Shown piece by piece: positions 16,291 to 25,412 of a stretch of 64,000 bases of DNA; within the stretch, counting starts at the first letter, position 1; every line of letters starts with the position of its first letter. The notes beneath the pieces are model-generated. The model was given only the letters and a program-made list of their open reading frames with translations, made no database searches and was not told where the DNA came from. Source of the stretch: Cupriavidus sp. YR651 (lineage in GTDB: Bacteria; Pseudomonadota; Gammaproteobacteria; Burkholderiales; Burkholderiaceae); assembly GCF_900101625.1 (NCBI RefSeq), contig NZ_FMYZ01000008.1:186001-250000 (forward strand). The letters run 5' to 3'. The position numbers and the translations under genes are program-made.

Positions 16291-16311
16291 AAATGGGAAT
16301 CGATCTCATTT
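16291..16311. promoter_or_regulatory. Fur box
   Basis: The 21-base site matches the canonical AAATGAGAAT-N-ATTCTCATTT Fur operator at 17 of 21 positions, with intact AAATG and TCTCATTT arms. It lies between fur and the 3' end of the ShET2-like gene, with no downstream gene of its own in either direction. Confidence 0.6.
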
Positions 16312-16375
16312 CAAGAGGTTTTTCGCGATGCTGTTTGTGCCCGCCCGATCTTGCGAACCTTCAGGCCCGCATTGC

Positions 16376-18556
16376 TCATGCTTCCTCAAGGCCCAATGCA
16401 CCGAGCGCCATCCGCAAGATCTCGACCGCTTCCTGACGGCCGCCTTGTTGCGCCCTGATCAGCGCAGTCCTGCCCTCCGCATCCTTCACCGTCAGCAATT
16501 CCAGCAATTGGGATCTGTCCAGCCCGAAGGTGGGCAGCATTGCCAAAAAGACTTTCACCGCATCGGCACAACGAGCATCGATGGCAAAGAACAATCCCGA
16601 TGGAATGAACGGACTTCTTGCGACGAGCAGCTCGACCAGATCCGACTTGTCCAGCGCAAGCAAACGGAGGGCAGACAGATAAGCACTCACGGTATCCGCA
16701 CGGTTCTCCTGCAATGCCATCAGCAGTCCCGGTATGTCACGGCGATCTCTGGCAGCCAGCAACGCCACCAATTCGTCCTTGCCCAGCGCGAACGACGACA
16801 AGGCCATCGCGTAAGCTTCCACGGCAGCGGCGTTGCCTTCCTGCAAGGCCATATGCAGTCCCGGCGTGCCAGCAAGGTCTTTCGCCGCGAGCACCTCGAC
16901 CAGTTCGCTCTTTCCCAGTGGGAAGTTGCGCAGGGCTGACAGGAAGGCGGTCACGGTGGCGGCATTACCGTGCTGTAGCGCCATGAACAGCCCAGGGAGC
17001 CCGGACTCGCTCCGCGCCATCAGAAAATTCCGCAACTGGGACACATCAGGTCCATGCCTGGCCAGCGCGTCGAGCAGTGCGCATACGCTGTCGGGATCAC
17101 CGTACTCCATGGCGACGAAAAGCGCCGGTACGCCTCGCGGCGTCTGTGCTGCAATCTGCCTGTATTCCTCCGGCCGATCGCCGTTGCAGCGCTCCAGCAT
17201 TTCCTGGAGATGCGCTCGCAGCGGAAGGCCCATTACTGCCCGGTAGTAAGTGCGTATGGCATCGTGCTCATCGGCGGGAGACAGCATCGATGTCATCACT
17301 CTTTCCCGGGGAAGGTCGCTGAATATGTCAATGCAGGGATCGCCTTTGTCGAGCCACGGATCAGGAATCTCCAGGAATAGCGTTACCGACGAGCGTAAGG
17401 TTCTATCCGAGTTTTCGTAGTAGAAGGGCATGCTCTCCTCGTCGACGAAATCTGTCATCCGCCATCCATCCATCCGGGACAAATCCGTTTCGATGATCTT
17501 CCGATCCCGAAAGGTAAAGTTGGGATCAAACAGCATGGCAACATGCGCCCGCTGCCCGTCGTTATCGAGCGGCTTGACGTACAGCGTCAGGTGCAGCACA
17601 TGCGAAGGCGTCACTACATAGAAATGACGGGCCTGCCGGAGCGCCATTCCCTCAAGATGTGAGCGAATGAATCTTCCCCACATCGAATGGCTGACCTCGT
17701 ATGGGTTGGGGGATTTCTTGATCAGCTCCATGAATCTTGCTTCGATAGCCGTATTGATGGCCTCGGCCAGCATTTGCACGGAACCGATCTGTTGCGCTCG
17801 CCCTGCCGCCCAGTTTGGCGCAGCCGCGAAGCCTGCCGCCGATTCACGGCCGGGTTTGGATTTCATGTACTGGTATCGGCCCAGGGCATCGTACAAGGCA
17901 ATATGCCGACACGTTATCCTCATCTTGTTCTGGAAGGACGTCGCGCAATTCAGGTTCCTGGTGTCCAGACTTCCGTGCGTGCTGGTCAGGTAAAAATTGC
18001 CAACCACGCCACGCGCCTGCATTTCGCCTGCGTCCTTATAATGCCATACGTACATCTTGTGCTCGGAAAGACCACTGGAGCGGACGGAAATACCATTTCC
18101 AGCCAGCACGATGGATAGCTGGGCGTTCGGGGCGTCAATGTAAAGTGTCTCGAGCGAGCGTGATCCTGAAAGTTGCCGCGCATCGAATACGCCTTGATCA
18201 ATGCCCTGCGCAGTCAGCGACACCAGCTTGTGAAAATCACCGATCCACGGCGGCAGATTGTCCGTTCCGAGGCGCACGGTCAGGTGTTCAATATGGTCGT
18301 GCAGATAGGCAAATGTATGAGGAAGGGCTTCCGGGAGCTCCGCAAGGGCTCCAATCCGGCAAAACGACAAGTCGAGTCGATTGGCACCGTGGTCCGTCAC
18401 TGCGTCCATCATGGCGCTACACGCTTCCATTCCCACTTCCGCGTGCTGCAACTCCAGCATCGCGGCTTCCTTGCTGCCGGAGCGCACCACCTCGCTTGAT
18501 GTATTCGCCCGGGCTGCCAGATTTGCGTCAAGGGAACTCGAGACTCTAATCATCAT
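16376..18556 (-). CDS. ShET2/OspD3/EspL-family candidate T3SS effector (second copy)
   Basis: A 726-residue paralogue of the adjacent upstream gene. The core aligns with the ShET2 domain of Shigella OspD3 and E. coli EspL: NLNC at about C204 followed by TCRHIALYDALGRYQYM, SHVLHLTL at about H319, and MLFDPN at about D344. This fits the Cys-His-Asp protease triad known for EspL. An unrelated ~190-residue N-terminal region precedes it. Six ankyrin-like repeats of ~44 residues (GLFMALQHGNAATVTAFLSAL type) make up the C-terminus. ATG 18556 (or 18553) overlaps the upstream stop by 11 bases, so translation is coupled. The chaperone is not identified, and secretion by the T3SS is inferred. Confidence 0.75.
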   Translation of the reverse strand: MMIRVSSSLDANLAARANTSSEVVRSGSKEAAMLELQHAEVGMEACSAMMDAVTDHGANRLDLSFCRIGALAELPEALPHTFAYLHDHIEHLTVRLGTDNLPPWIGDFHKLVSLTAQGIDQGVFDARQLSGSRSLETLYIDAPNAQLSIVLAGNGISVRSSGLSEHKMYVWHYKDAGEMQARGVVGNFYLTSTHGSLDTRNLNCATSFQNKMRITCRHIALYDALGRYQYMKSKPGRESAAGFAAAPNWAAGRAQQIGSVQMLAEAINTAIEARFMELIKKSPNPYEVSHSMWGRFIRSHLEGMALRQARHFYVVTPSHVLHLTLYVKPLDNDGQRAHVAMLFDPNFTFRDRKIIETDLSRMDGWRMTDFVDEESMPFYYENSDRTLRSSVTLFLEIPDPWLDKGDPCIDIFSDLPRERVMTSMLSPADEHDAIRTYYRAVMGLPLRAHLQEMLERCNGDRPEEYRQIAAQTPRGVPALFVAMEYGDPDSVCALLDALARHGPDVSQLRNFLMARSESGLPGLFMALQHGNAATVTAFLSALRNFPLGKSELVEVLAAKDLAGTPGLHMALQEGNAAAVEAYAMALSSFALGKDELVALLAARDRRDIPGLLMALQENRADTVSAYLSALRLLALDKSDLVELLVARSPFIPSGLFFAIDARCADAVKVFLAMLPTFGLDRSQLLELLTVKDAEGRTALIRAQQGGRQEAVEILRMALGALGLEEA
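16379..17141 (-). repeat. Six ankyrin-like coding repeats (~132 bp each)
   Basis: In-frame repeats in the short ShET2-like gene share G-L-F/L-x-x-A-x-Q-x-G-N/H at the start of each unit and L-x-x-L-L-A-A at the end. Divergence between units is higher than in the long paralogue. Confidence 0.75.
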
Positions 18557-21536
18557 GTGGCCCTCGAACCGAAACGGTCGAACGCTGGGCGTCACCTTCC
18601 TCGAAACCCAGTGCAGGGAGGGCTGCCAGGAGTGCCTCCACGACATCGACATGGCCTCTTCCCAGGGCGATGGAAAATCCTGTCCGGCCTTTCGCATCTG
18701 TCGCGGCCAGTAACTCGATCAGTTGAGCCTGGTCCAGCTTGAGCGTAGCAAGGTCATTTAAAAGGGCTTGCACGACATGCGTGTGCCCCTCCTGGAATGC
18801 CATGAACAGCCCCGGTGTGCCAGCCGCATTTCTCGCAGCCAGCAAGCTGACCAACTGTGAGGTATCCAGTTCAAGCGCGACCAGGGCCTTCAGAAAAGAC
18901 GCCACGATATCGGCATGGCCATTCTGGAAGGCGACAAATAGTCCCGGGTAGGCTGCATCATCCTGCGCGGCAAGCAACTCCGCCAACTGTGTCTTGTCCA
19001 GCGCGAACGACGGCAGGGCCTTGAGATAGGCCTCCACGGTGGCGGCATCTCCATCCTGCATGGCCATGAACAGGCCTGGCGTGTCTTCATCGCTTTTCGC
19101 GCTCAATAACTCGGCCAACTGAATCTTGTCCAGCCCTAGCGAGGGCAGCATTGCCAGAAAGGCGTCCACGGCGCAGGTGTGACCGTTTTGCAGCGCCATA
19201 TAAAGTCCCGTCGAGCCATTCATTTCCCTGGCAGTCAACAACTCTTCGAGTTGGTATTTGTCGAGCGGAAGCGCGCCCATTGCATTCAGAAGGGCTACCA
19301 CCGCCTCTGCCTGGCCGAATTTCAATGCCACATACAGTGCCGGCCGCATCGACCTTCCCTTTGCAGCCAGCAATTCCACCAACTGCGATGTATCAAGCCC
19401 GAAAGAGGGGAGCGCTTTCAGAAAAGCAGTCATCGCGTTGATGCTGCCGTTCCGCAGCGCAACGAGCAGCCCGGGTGCGTTGGACTGGCCCCGCGCGGCG
19501 AGCAGTTCCGCCAGTTCGGATTTGTCGAGCGGGAACGAGGGGAGTGCCGCGAGAAAGGCATCCACGGCTGCCGCCTGATCTTCTTGCAGCGCCATATACA
19601 GGCCAGTCATGCCGTTTTCGTGTTTCGCGGCGAGCAACTCGAACCGGGCGGGCCGGGTGAGTGTGAATGAGTGCAGGGCCGTCAGATAAGCGCTAATGGT
19701 ATCGGCGTGCCCATTCTGCAGTGCCGTGAGCAGGCCCGGCAGGGTCGCGTTTCTCGCGGCGACCAACTCCACCAGTTCGGACGGGTTCAGCTCGAACGCG
19801 TGCAGGGCCTTCAGAAAGGCATCCACGACGCCGGTGTGCCCGTCTTGCATGGCCATGAGCAGTCCCGGTGCGGCCCCTCCGTTTTTTGCGGCGAGCAATG
19901 GCACCACTTCGGACGGGTGCAGCCTGAACGACGCGACGGCCGTCAGGAAGGCTTCCACGGTGCCAGTGTGGCCCTCTTGCATTGCCATGAACAGCACGCC
20001 ATCCAGGACCTGCAGTCGCTCCGCATTTCCAAACGGTTGCAGGGCTTCCAGCAATGTAGAGACGGCCTCTACATTCCCATTCTCCATGGCAATGTAGAGT
20101 GTCGATCTCCCTGAGGGAGTTCGTGCTGAAACCTGCCTGAACTGCTCTGATCGATTGCCATCGCAGCCCTCCAGCATCATCGCCAGGTGTTCCCGCAGCG
20201 GAAGGTGCATCATTGCCCGGTAATAAGTGCGAATGGGGTCTTCTTCCTCGGCCGGAGATAGCATCGACACCATGTGCCGCTCGCCTTTCCTTGCCTGCTC
20301 ACTGAATATGTCCGCAGCCAGTCTGCCTTGCTCAAGCCAGTCAGTGGGAATTTCAATGAATATTGATGAGGTGGTGGTCTCTTCAGCGTCCCGCTCTCCG
20401 TAATAACCAGGGTGAATGTCTTCGCGAATGAAATCCAGCATGGTCAACTTCTCGACCCTGGACATGTCCCTCTCGATAATCTTCTTTTCAGTGAAAGTCG
20501 CATTGGGGTCGTACAGCATCACGACGTATGAGGGGTTGCCCTCGAAGCATGGTTTTGCACGTAGCGAGAGGAGAAAGGCGTGGGAGTAGGTCAACGCATA
20601 GAACTGACGAATCTGATTGGGCTGCATCCCCTCGAACTGTGATCGAATGAACGCCCCCCATCTGGAATGACCGATCTCGTACGAGCATGGCGTCCATTCC
20701 ATAAGCTCGAAGTATCCTGAATCCGCAGCCGGACCGATTTCCTTCGACAACTCGCTCCTGGAGCCGATTTTCTCGACTCTTTGTGTGGCCCAGTTGCGAT
20801 GAACCGCAGGATCTTCTTCACTTTCAGGCCTGGCCTTGTACTGCATGTATTGATATCTGCCAATCGCCTCGTACAGGGTGATGTGGCGGCACTCTATCGG
20901 CCTGCCATTTGGAAAGCGCGCCCGGCAGTTCAGACTTCGTCTATCGAGACATCCATAGCTGTTCGTCATATAGAACTGCCCGACCACACCGGACTCGTGT
21001 ATCTCGCCGTCTTCGTGGTAATGCAACACACGCACCTTGTGTGGGGAGACGCCACTGGAACGGACCAGGGTACCGCTCCCCGCGAGAATCAACATCAGGT
21101 CATGCCCCGGAGATTCGACGTAAAGCGTTTCGAATGACGGTATTGCCGATAGCTGCTTGGCATCGAATGTCGATTGCTCGATATCTTGCGCAGTCAGCGA
21201 GACCAGCTTGTGAAACTTGCTGATGCACGGCGGCAAGTCATCGTCCGAAAGATGCAGCGTCAGGTGCTCGATGTTATTCCCGAGGTACGCACACGTTTCC
21301 GGAAGCGCTTCCAGAAGCTCTGGCAGTTTCCCAGCGAGGCAAAACGACAAGTCGAGTCGGTTGGCGCCGTCCCGGTTGGCCAGTGTGTCCATGATGGCGT
21401 TCCACACTTCCATCCTCACCTCGGAGCGCTGCAACTCCAGCATGGCGGCTTCCTTGCTGCCGGATGGCGCTTCACCGCTGACTGTTGCCGGCGGAGCCAA
21501 TTGACTTGAGCCAGTACTGCCCGGAAACCGGATCAT
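18546..21536 (-). CDS. ShET2/OspD3/EspL-family candidate T3SS effector, long form
   Basis: About 996 residues. The start is ATG 21536 or the adjoining GTG 21539, with GGGAGCG upstream. The N-terminal region carries NRLDLSFCLAGKLPELLEAL. The ShET2 protease core has SLNC (about C204), IECRHITLYEAIGRY, TYSHAFLLSL (about H319) and MLYDPNATF (about D343). Roughly twelve ankyrin-like repeats of about 44 residues fill the last half, with consensus GLFMALQNGHxxxVxAFLxALpsfxLdksqLxELLAA. OspD3 has the same three-part logic with fewer repeats. EspL and OspD3 cleave host necroptosis proteins; whether this protein does is unknown. It lies downstream of the fimbrial operon on the same strand. Confidence 0.78.
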   Translation of the reverse strand: MIRFPGSTGSSQLAPPATVSGEAPSGSKEAAMLELQRSEVRMEVWNAIMDTLANRDGANRLDLSFCLAGKLPELLEALPETCAYLGNNIEHLTLHLSDDDLPPCISKFHKLVSLTAQDIEQSTFDAKQLSAIPSFETLYVESPGHDLMLILAGSGTLVRSSGVSPHKVRVLHYHEDGEIHESGVVGQFYMTNSYGCLDRRSLNCRARFPNGRPIECRHITLYEAIGRYQYMQYKARPESEEDPAVHRNWATQRVEKIGSRSELSKEIGPAADSGYFELMEWTPCSYEIGHSRWGAFIRSQFEGMQPNQIRQFYALTYSHAFLLSLRAKPCFEGNPSYVVMLYDPNATFTEKKIIERDMSRVEKLTMLDFIREDIHPGYYGERDAEETTTSSIFIEIPTDWLEQGRLAADIFSEQARKGERHMVSMLSPAEEEDPIRTYYRAMMHLPLREHLAMMLEGCDGNRSEQFRQVSARTPSGRSTLYIAMENGNVEAVSTLLEALQPFGNAERLQVLDGVLFMAMQEGHTGTVEAFLTAVASFRLHPSEVVPLLAAKNGGAAPGLLMAMQDGHTGVVDAFLKALHAFELNPSELVELVAARNATLPGLLTALQNGHADTISAYLTALHSFTLTRPARFELLAAKHENGMTGLYMALQEDQAAAVDAFLAALPSFPLDKSELAELLAARGQSNAPGLLVALRNGSINAMTAFLKALPSFGLDTSQLVELLAAKGRSMRPALYVALKFGQAEAVVALLNAMGALPLDKYQLEELLTAREMNGSTGLYMALQNGHTCAVDAFLAMLPSLGLDKIQLAELLSAKSDEDTPGLFMAMQDGDAATVEAYLKALPSFALDKTQLAELLAAQDDAAYPGLFVAFQNGHADIVASFLKALVALELDTSQLVSLLAARNAAGTPGLFMAFQEGHTHVVQALLNDLATLKLDQAQLIELLAATDAKGRTGFSIALGRGHVDVVEALLAALPALGFEEGDAQRSTVSVRGPHDD
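18597..20113 (-). repeat. About twelve ankyrin-like coding repeats (~132 bp each)
   Basis: Units begin GLLMAMQDGHTGVVDAFL, GLLTALQNGHADTISAYL, GLYMALQNGHTCAVDAFL and so on. The 132-bp period is visible at DNA level in the recurring GCCATGAACAGCCC-like string on the plus strand. This is a likely substrate for unequal recombination. Confidence 0.82.
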
Positions 21537-21648
21537 CACGCGCTCCCATGAAACGGATGTCGGTAGCGTAGTGACAAAGCCCTCCCGGCGGCTTTCAGAA
21601 AGGGAGCAATCTCCCGCGTGCGGGCCTGCACGCCAATGCGCGATGTCG

Positions 21649-22761
21649 CTATTGATAGGTGAGAGTGAACGTCATCGAGGTGTTGGCAGTGCCCGCCGTC
21701 ACGACGCCGCCGGTCTGGTAGTAGCGGGCCTTCAGGGGAATGCGGAAAGCCCCGCCACCGGTAGTGATTCCGGCAAACGAGATGGCGTTGCCGAGGGCAA
21801 GCGCATTACCCGCGTTGTCGAGCAACTGCACACCAATCCCATTTGCCGTCGACGCCGAATCCAGGGCGACCACAGCGTTGGCGGCATCCAATGTCGTCGT
21901 CGCCGGGTCCAGCCGATACTGGATGGAGGTAATGCCGGCGGGGCAGTTATCCAGCGCGATGCTGAAATCCTTCGCCGAGGTAAAGCTACCCTGTCCCTTC
22001 AGCTCGCTGCTGCGATGCGCGCCCAAATCCACCGTGAAGGAAGCCGTACGGCAAGTGAGTGTATTGACGACAAGGGGACCAAGCCCGAAGACGAAATTCA
22101 GGCGATCCGGACCGGAGTCCAGTCGGATGCGGACATATTCCCGGGGCGCGATGGTACCGCCGGTGCCGATCGTGGCCGCGGTCTTTATCAGCTCCACGCG
22201 AATTTTCTCGTCACTCTCCCAAACCAGTTGGATGGTGCCGGAGATTGGAATTCTGGCGGGAACCACGCCGTTCTGAGGACCCCGTTCGATGATCGTGAAT
22301 CGCAATCCAAGCCCTGGGATACCGGATTCATACACATCCGCGAAGCCAGGGACGAGTGCCTGAAGTCCCTCATAGAACAGGGTTCCGCCACCGAAACAGA
22401 CCCCGAAAGGGCCCCTTGTCGTAATCACTGGAAAGTCCCGTTTCCCGATAACCTGGCCAACGGCGGCATCCCTGGGGACGCTGATGGACTCGGAGAACAT
22501 CGCGCTGGCCATCTGGGTTGGATCATGGCCCTCTCCGGTGCATGCCGCCACGGCGTTGCCCGGCAGCGCGGCGATCGCACCGACAGACAACAATGCTGCC
22601 AGGATGTATCGGTGCGCCAGCGACCAAACCGCCTCCGGGCGTGACGAGCGAAAACTGCGCAAAGCGGCTGTAGCGACGCCCGACACGCCCTCTCCGGGCG
22701 GCTTCCCGCCCTTCGCCTGCGCCGGCATGTTCTTCTCCAGCGATCCTGTGCTCAACTGCAT
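21649..22761 (-). CDS. Fimbrial tip adhesin (chaperone-usher pilus)
   Basis: A 370-residue two-domain pilus protein. An N-terminal receptor-binding-like region is followed by a pilin domain ending in the alternating donor-strand motif AGTANTSMTFTLTYQ. A hydrophobic signal (YILAALLSVGAIAALPGNAVA) sits unusually far in, at about residues 52-72, after a basic Gly/Pro-rich leader. ATG 22761 has GGAGG just upstream and overlaps the usher stop by 10 bases, so this odd leader may be real; ATG at residue 12 is an alternative. MrkD/FimH-like role at the fibre tip is inferred from length and position. Confidence 0.8.
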   Translation of the reverse strand: MQLSTGSLEKNMPAQAKGGKPPGEGVSGVATAALRSFRSSRPEAVWSLAHRYILAALLSVGAIAALPGNAVAACTGEGHDPTQMASAMFSESISVPRDAAVGQVIGKRDFPVITTRGPFGVCFGGGTLFYEGLQALVPGFADVYESGIPGLGLRFTIIERGPQNGVVPARIPISGTIQLVWESDEKIRVELIKTAATIGTGGTIAPREYVRIRLDSGPDRLNFVFGLGPLVVNTLTCRTASFTVDLGAHRSSELKGQGSFTSAKDFSIALDNCPAGITSIQYRLDPATTTLDAANAVVALDSASTANGIGVQLLDNAGNALALGNAISFAGITTGGGAFRIPLKARYYQTGGVVTAGTANTSMTFTLTYQ

Positions 22762-25340
22762 ATGGCCTCCGTCACGATGAACTGCAATTCCGGTGCATTG
22801 GCGGCATCGGGCAAGGCATAGTGCAGGTCGCAGACATCCCCGGGCTTGCCACCCAAACGCACCCTCAAGCGGCCGCTACCGGCCGGCAAGCCATGCACGA
22901 TCACGCGCCCGGCCTGCCCGACCGTACCGAGCGGATGGCCGGCTTCGCCGAGCACTTCCGCGCCAAATGGCAGCGCCCGGCCATCCGCCGTACGGGCGCG
23001 AATGACGGCGGTGCGGCCCTTGCTGAGGGTCGCAAACGGCACGGTAACCACTGCGCCCGATGAAGGCGCCACGCGTTGCTCGGTCGACGCCAGTTCCACG
23101 TCGAGAGGAAGTCCCGTGGGATCGACCTCCACGCTGTTCATGGAGAACGGTGTCATGTTTGACACCACGGCGCGTCCCGAACGATCCAGCCGCAAGCCGT
23201 TGCCATTCGCCACGCGTGCCCCGGCCGCATGTTCGGCCTCGACGATGGCCAGCGTATCGCCCATCGAAGGCGCAAGCACGACACCGCGTTCATACGCGAC
23301 GATGCCGCCGGAGATGCCGAGCCCAACCTGCGTGTAGGCATTGCTCGCGCTGACGTTGCCCGTCAGGGTCGCCGCCGGCGCGGCGTACGAGGCGTTCGCG
23401 CCAAGGCTCGCGATATGGTTCGCCTGGCCGCCGTTGCTATATCCCGCATTCAGCCCGTAGGTGAAACGGTTGTCGTCGCCCACGGTGCCCGCCACCGATT
23501 GCTGTGCATTGACGGTGCCGTCGGACGCGTGCTCGATGCTGGTCGTGGAGTAGGGCGAGCCCGGACCCTCGCCGAGGGGAATACTCAGCGTCAGCATCAC
23601 GCGGTTGTCCCACGTCACGTTGTTCACGTTGTACTGCCGGGAGGCCGACACGCCATAGCCTAGCCGGCGGTAGTGATTGCTATAGCCGAGCTGGAACTGA
23701 AGGTCGCTACCGTTCGCGTTCCAGTAGTTCTGCATGGACCCGGTCAGATAGAAGGAGCCAAATCCCAAAGCCAGCGGCTGGTTCACCGTCAGTTGCAACC
23801 TCGCTCGCTGTATGCCCTGGCTGATCGGACTCAGGCTTCCGCCGGATGTCTCGCCCAATGCGATGGCGTCGGACAGGCCAAGATATCTGCGGCTCGAGTA
23901 GCGGTAAGCCGCCAGCGTCAGGTTGGTCCGGGTGGGTGCAACCAGCTTGCTATATGACAGCCGCACGCTATGGCCGCGCTGGGCCGGCTGGTGCTGCAGG
24001 CGAGCCAGCGCTTGCGTCACGTCCACGCCCACGGCGCCGTACGTCGTGTTGAACGCTGCGCCAAGCAGCGCAGCCGCATAGTCTCGTGCCACGAGCATGC
24101 CGCCATAGGCCGTGACCAGATTGGAGAGCCCATGCTGGATGGTGGCCTGCAGCATCAGTGGGTTCGCGCGGATCGTAGCGTTGCGGTATTGGCCGAGGGC
24201 AACGCCATATCGGGTGACGCCGGGACGAAGCGCGTTCACCGCCGCGGCATAGGGAGTGCGCGAGACGCGGACACTGCCATCGGCCTCCTGGACGACGACC
24301 TCGAGATCGCCGCCGTAGCCTGTCGGGTAGAGATCGTTGATCTCAAATGCCCCCGCGGCGACCGTTGTCTCGTAGATGACGTTGCCGTTCTGGCGAATCA
24401 CCACGCGCGCGTTGCTGTTTGCGATGCCCCGAATGGTCGGCGCATAACCGCGTTGCGACTCCGGGAACATGCGGTCGTCGGTGGCAAGCTGTGCGCCGCG
24501 AAGGCCCACGCTGTCGAACAGTGCGCCATCGGTGAAGGCGTCACCCAGCGTCAACTGGCTCCGGATCGGCGCGATGGCGCGTTGCGCGAGGGTCTGCACG
24601 CTCTGATAGCGGGTTTCAAGTCGATCATCCTGATTCAGGCTGCCGCCGTGTCGAAAGCGCCACGGGCCGATGTTGAAGCCCGCGTCCAGCCCGACATACC
24701 CGTGTGATGACGCCCGCCCGTCGACGATGGTGCTGTAGTGATTGGCGTTGTATTGCAAGCGGGCGGCGGTCACGCCGTCGTCCCAGTATTTCGGATCCAC
24801 ATAGCCACGGGCGTGGCGCACCATGGCGACCTGCGGGATGCTCAGCGCCAGCCGCTGCTCATTGCTGTCGAAATCCGCCGCGCCTCCCGCGATCAGATCC
24901 GGCAGCGGCGCGCATGCGTCGGGCGCCTGCCGGAGCCGGGCTTCCGCTTCCGCGGAAAGCCTGCTGGTATCGACGCCGATTCGCGCAAGCAACGCGCGAC
25001 CGAAACACGGCTGCACGTTGGCCTCCTCGTCGCCAATCCGGCGTACGGCCACGTCCGCACGCCCCATCCCGGTCTGATTGACAACCAGATCCACGCGATA
25101 GTCGCCGGGAAGCACTGCATTGCGCCGACTGAATCGACGGATATCGACACGGTGCCCGTTCGCCTGCTGAAGGAGCTGATCGTCGAACTGCACGTCGGCC
25201 AACAGCTCCGGAGACGCCGCGTTGTCATCGTCGGCACCGGCGGCCGCGCCAAAGCACATCGACAGCGCCAGGGCGCCGATCTGCCTGATTCTTCGAAGTC
25301 TTGCGAAACTGGCTGGGCGTCTCATCATGAATAGGGTCAT
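22752..25340 (-). CDS. Outer-membrane fimbrial usher (FimD/PapC family)
   Basis: About 862 residues. A signal peptide is followed by the N-terminal chaperone-binding domain (VDIRRFSRRNAVLPGDYRVDLVVN), a 24-strand beta-barrel with an internal plug (FEINDLYPTGYGGDLEVVVQEADG) and C-terminal domains. The family signature region around EINDLYPTG is intact and the length is usual for ushers. The start at 25340 (MTLFMMRRP) is the best guess; 25328 would also keep the signal peptide. It works with the adjoining chaperone to assemble and extrude pilins. Confidence 0.93.
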   Translation of the reverse strand: MTLFMMRRPASFARLRRIRQIGALALSMCFGAAAGADDDNAASPELLADVQFDDQLLQQANGHRVDIRRFSRRNAVLPGDYRVDLVVNQTGMGRADVAVRRIGDEEANVQPCFGRALLARIGVDTSRLSAEAEARLRQAPDACAPLPDLIAGGAADFDSNEQRLALSIPQVAMVRHARGYVDPKYWDDGVTAARLQYNANHYSTIVDGRASSHGYVGLDAGFNIGPWRFRHGGSLNQDDRLETRYQSVQTLAQRAIAPIRSQLTLGDAFTDGALFDSVGLRGAQLATDDRMFPESQRGYAPTIRGIANSNARVVIRQNGNVIYETTVAAGAFEINDLYPTGYGGDLEVVVQEADGSVRVSRTPYAAAVNALRPGVTRYGVALGQYRNATIRANPLMLQATIQHGLSNLVTAYGGMLVARDYAAALLGAAFNTTYGAVGVDVTQALARLQHQPAQRGHSVRLSYSKLVAPTRTNLTLAAYRYSSRRYLGLSDAIALGETSGGSLSPISQGIQRARLQLTVNQPLALGFGSFYLTGSMQNYWNANGSDLQFQLGYSNHYRRLGYGVSASRQYNVNNVTWDNRVMLTLSIPLGEGPGSPYSTTSIEHASDGTVNAQQSVAGTVGDDNRFTYGLNAGYSNGGQANHIASLGANASYAAPAATLTGNVSASNAYTQVGLGISGGIVAYERGVVLAPSMGDTLAIVEAEHAAGARVANGNGLRLDRSGRAVVSNMTPFSMNSVEVDPTGLPLDVELASTEQRVAPSSGAVVTVPFATLSKGRTAVIRARTADGRALPFGAEVLGEAGHPLGTVGQAGRVIVHGLPAGSGRLRVRLGGKPGDVCDLHYALPDAANAPELQFIVTEAICS

Positions 25341-25412
25341 GCGTTTTCTTGCGCGGCTCGATAGCAACGATCCGGTGGGCGGATCGATTCACCGGTGGCG
25401 GCTGCAGGCGCT

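Larger units (their letters stand above)
15795..16375. other. Gene-poor junction between fur and the effector genes
   Basis: About 580 bases without a credible gene. It holds the fur promoter region, a 12-bp perfect inverted repeat (16020-16054), a short tandem repeat (16219-16242) and a Fur box (16291-16311). The position marks the likely left edge of the acquired region; no tRNA or clear attachment site was seen. Confidence 0.5.

Noticed and set aside
16328..16939. Plus-strand 203-codon frame starting just after the Fur box
   Set aside because: Tempting as the Fur target, but it is antisense to the ankyrin-like repeats of the effector gene and its repeats are merely the mirror of them.
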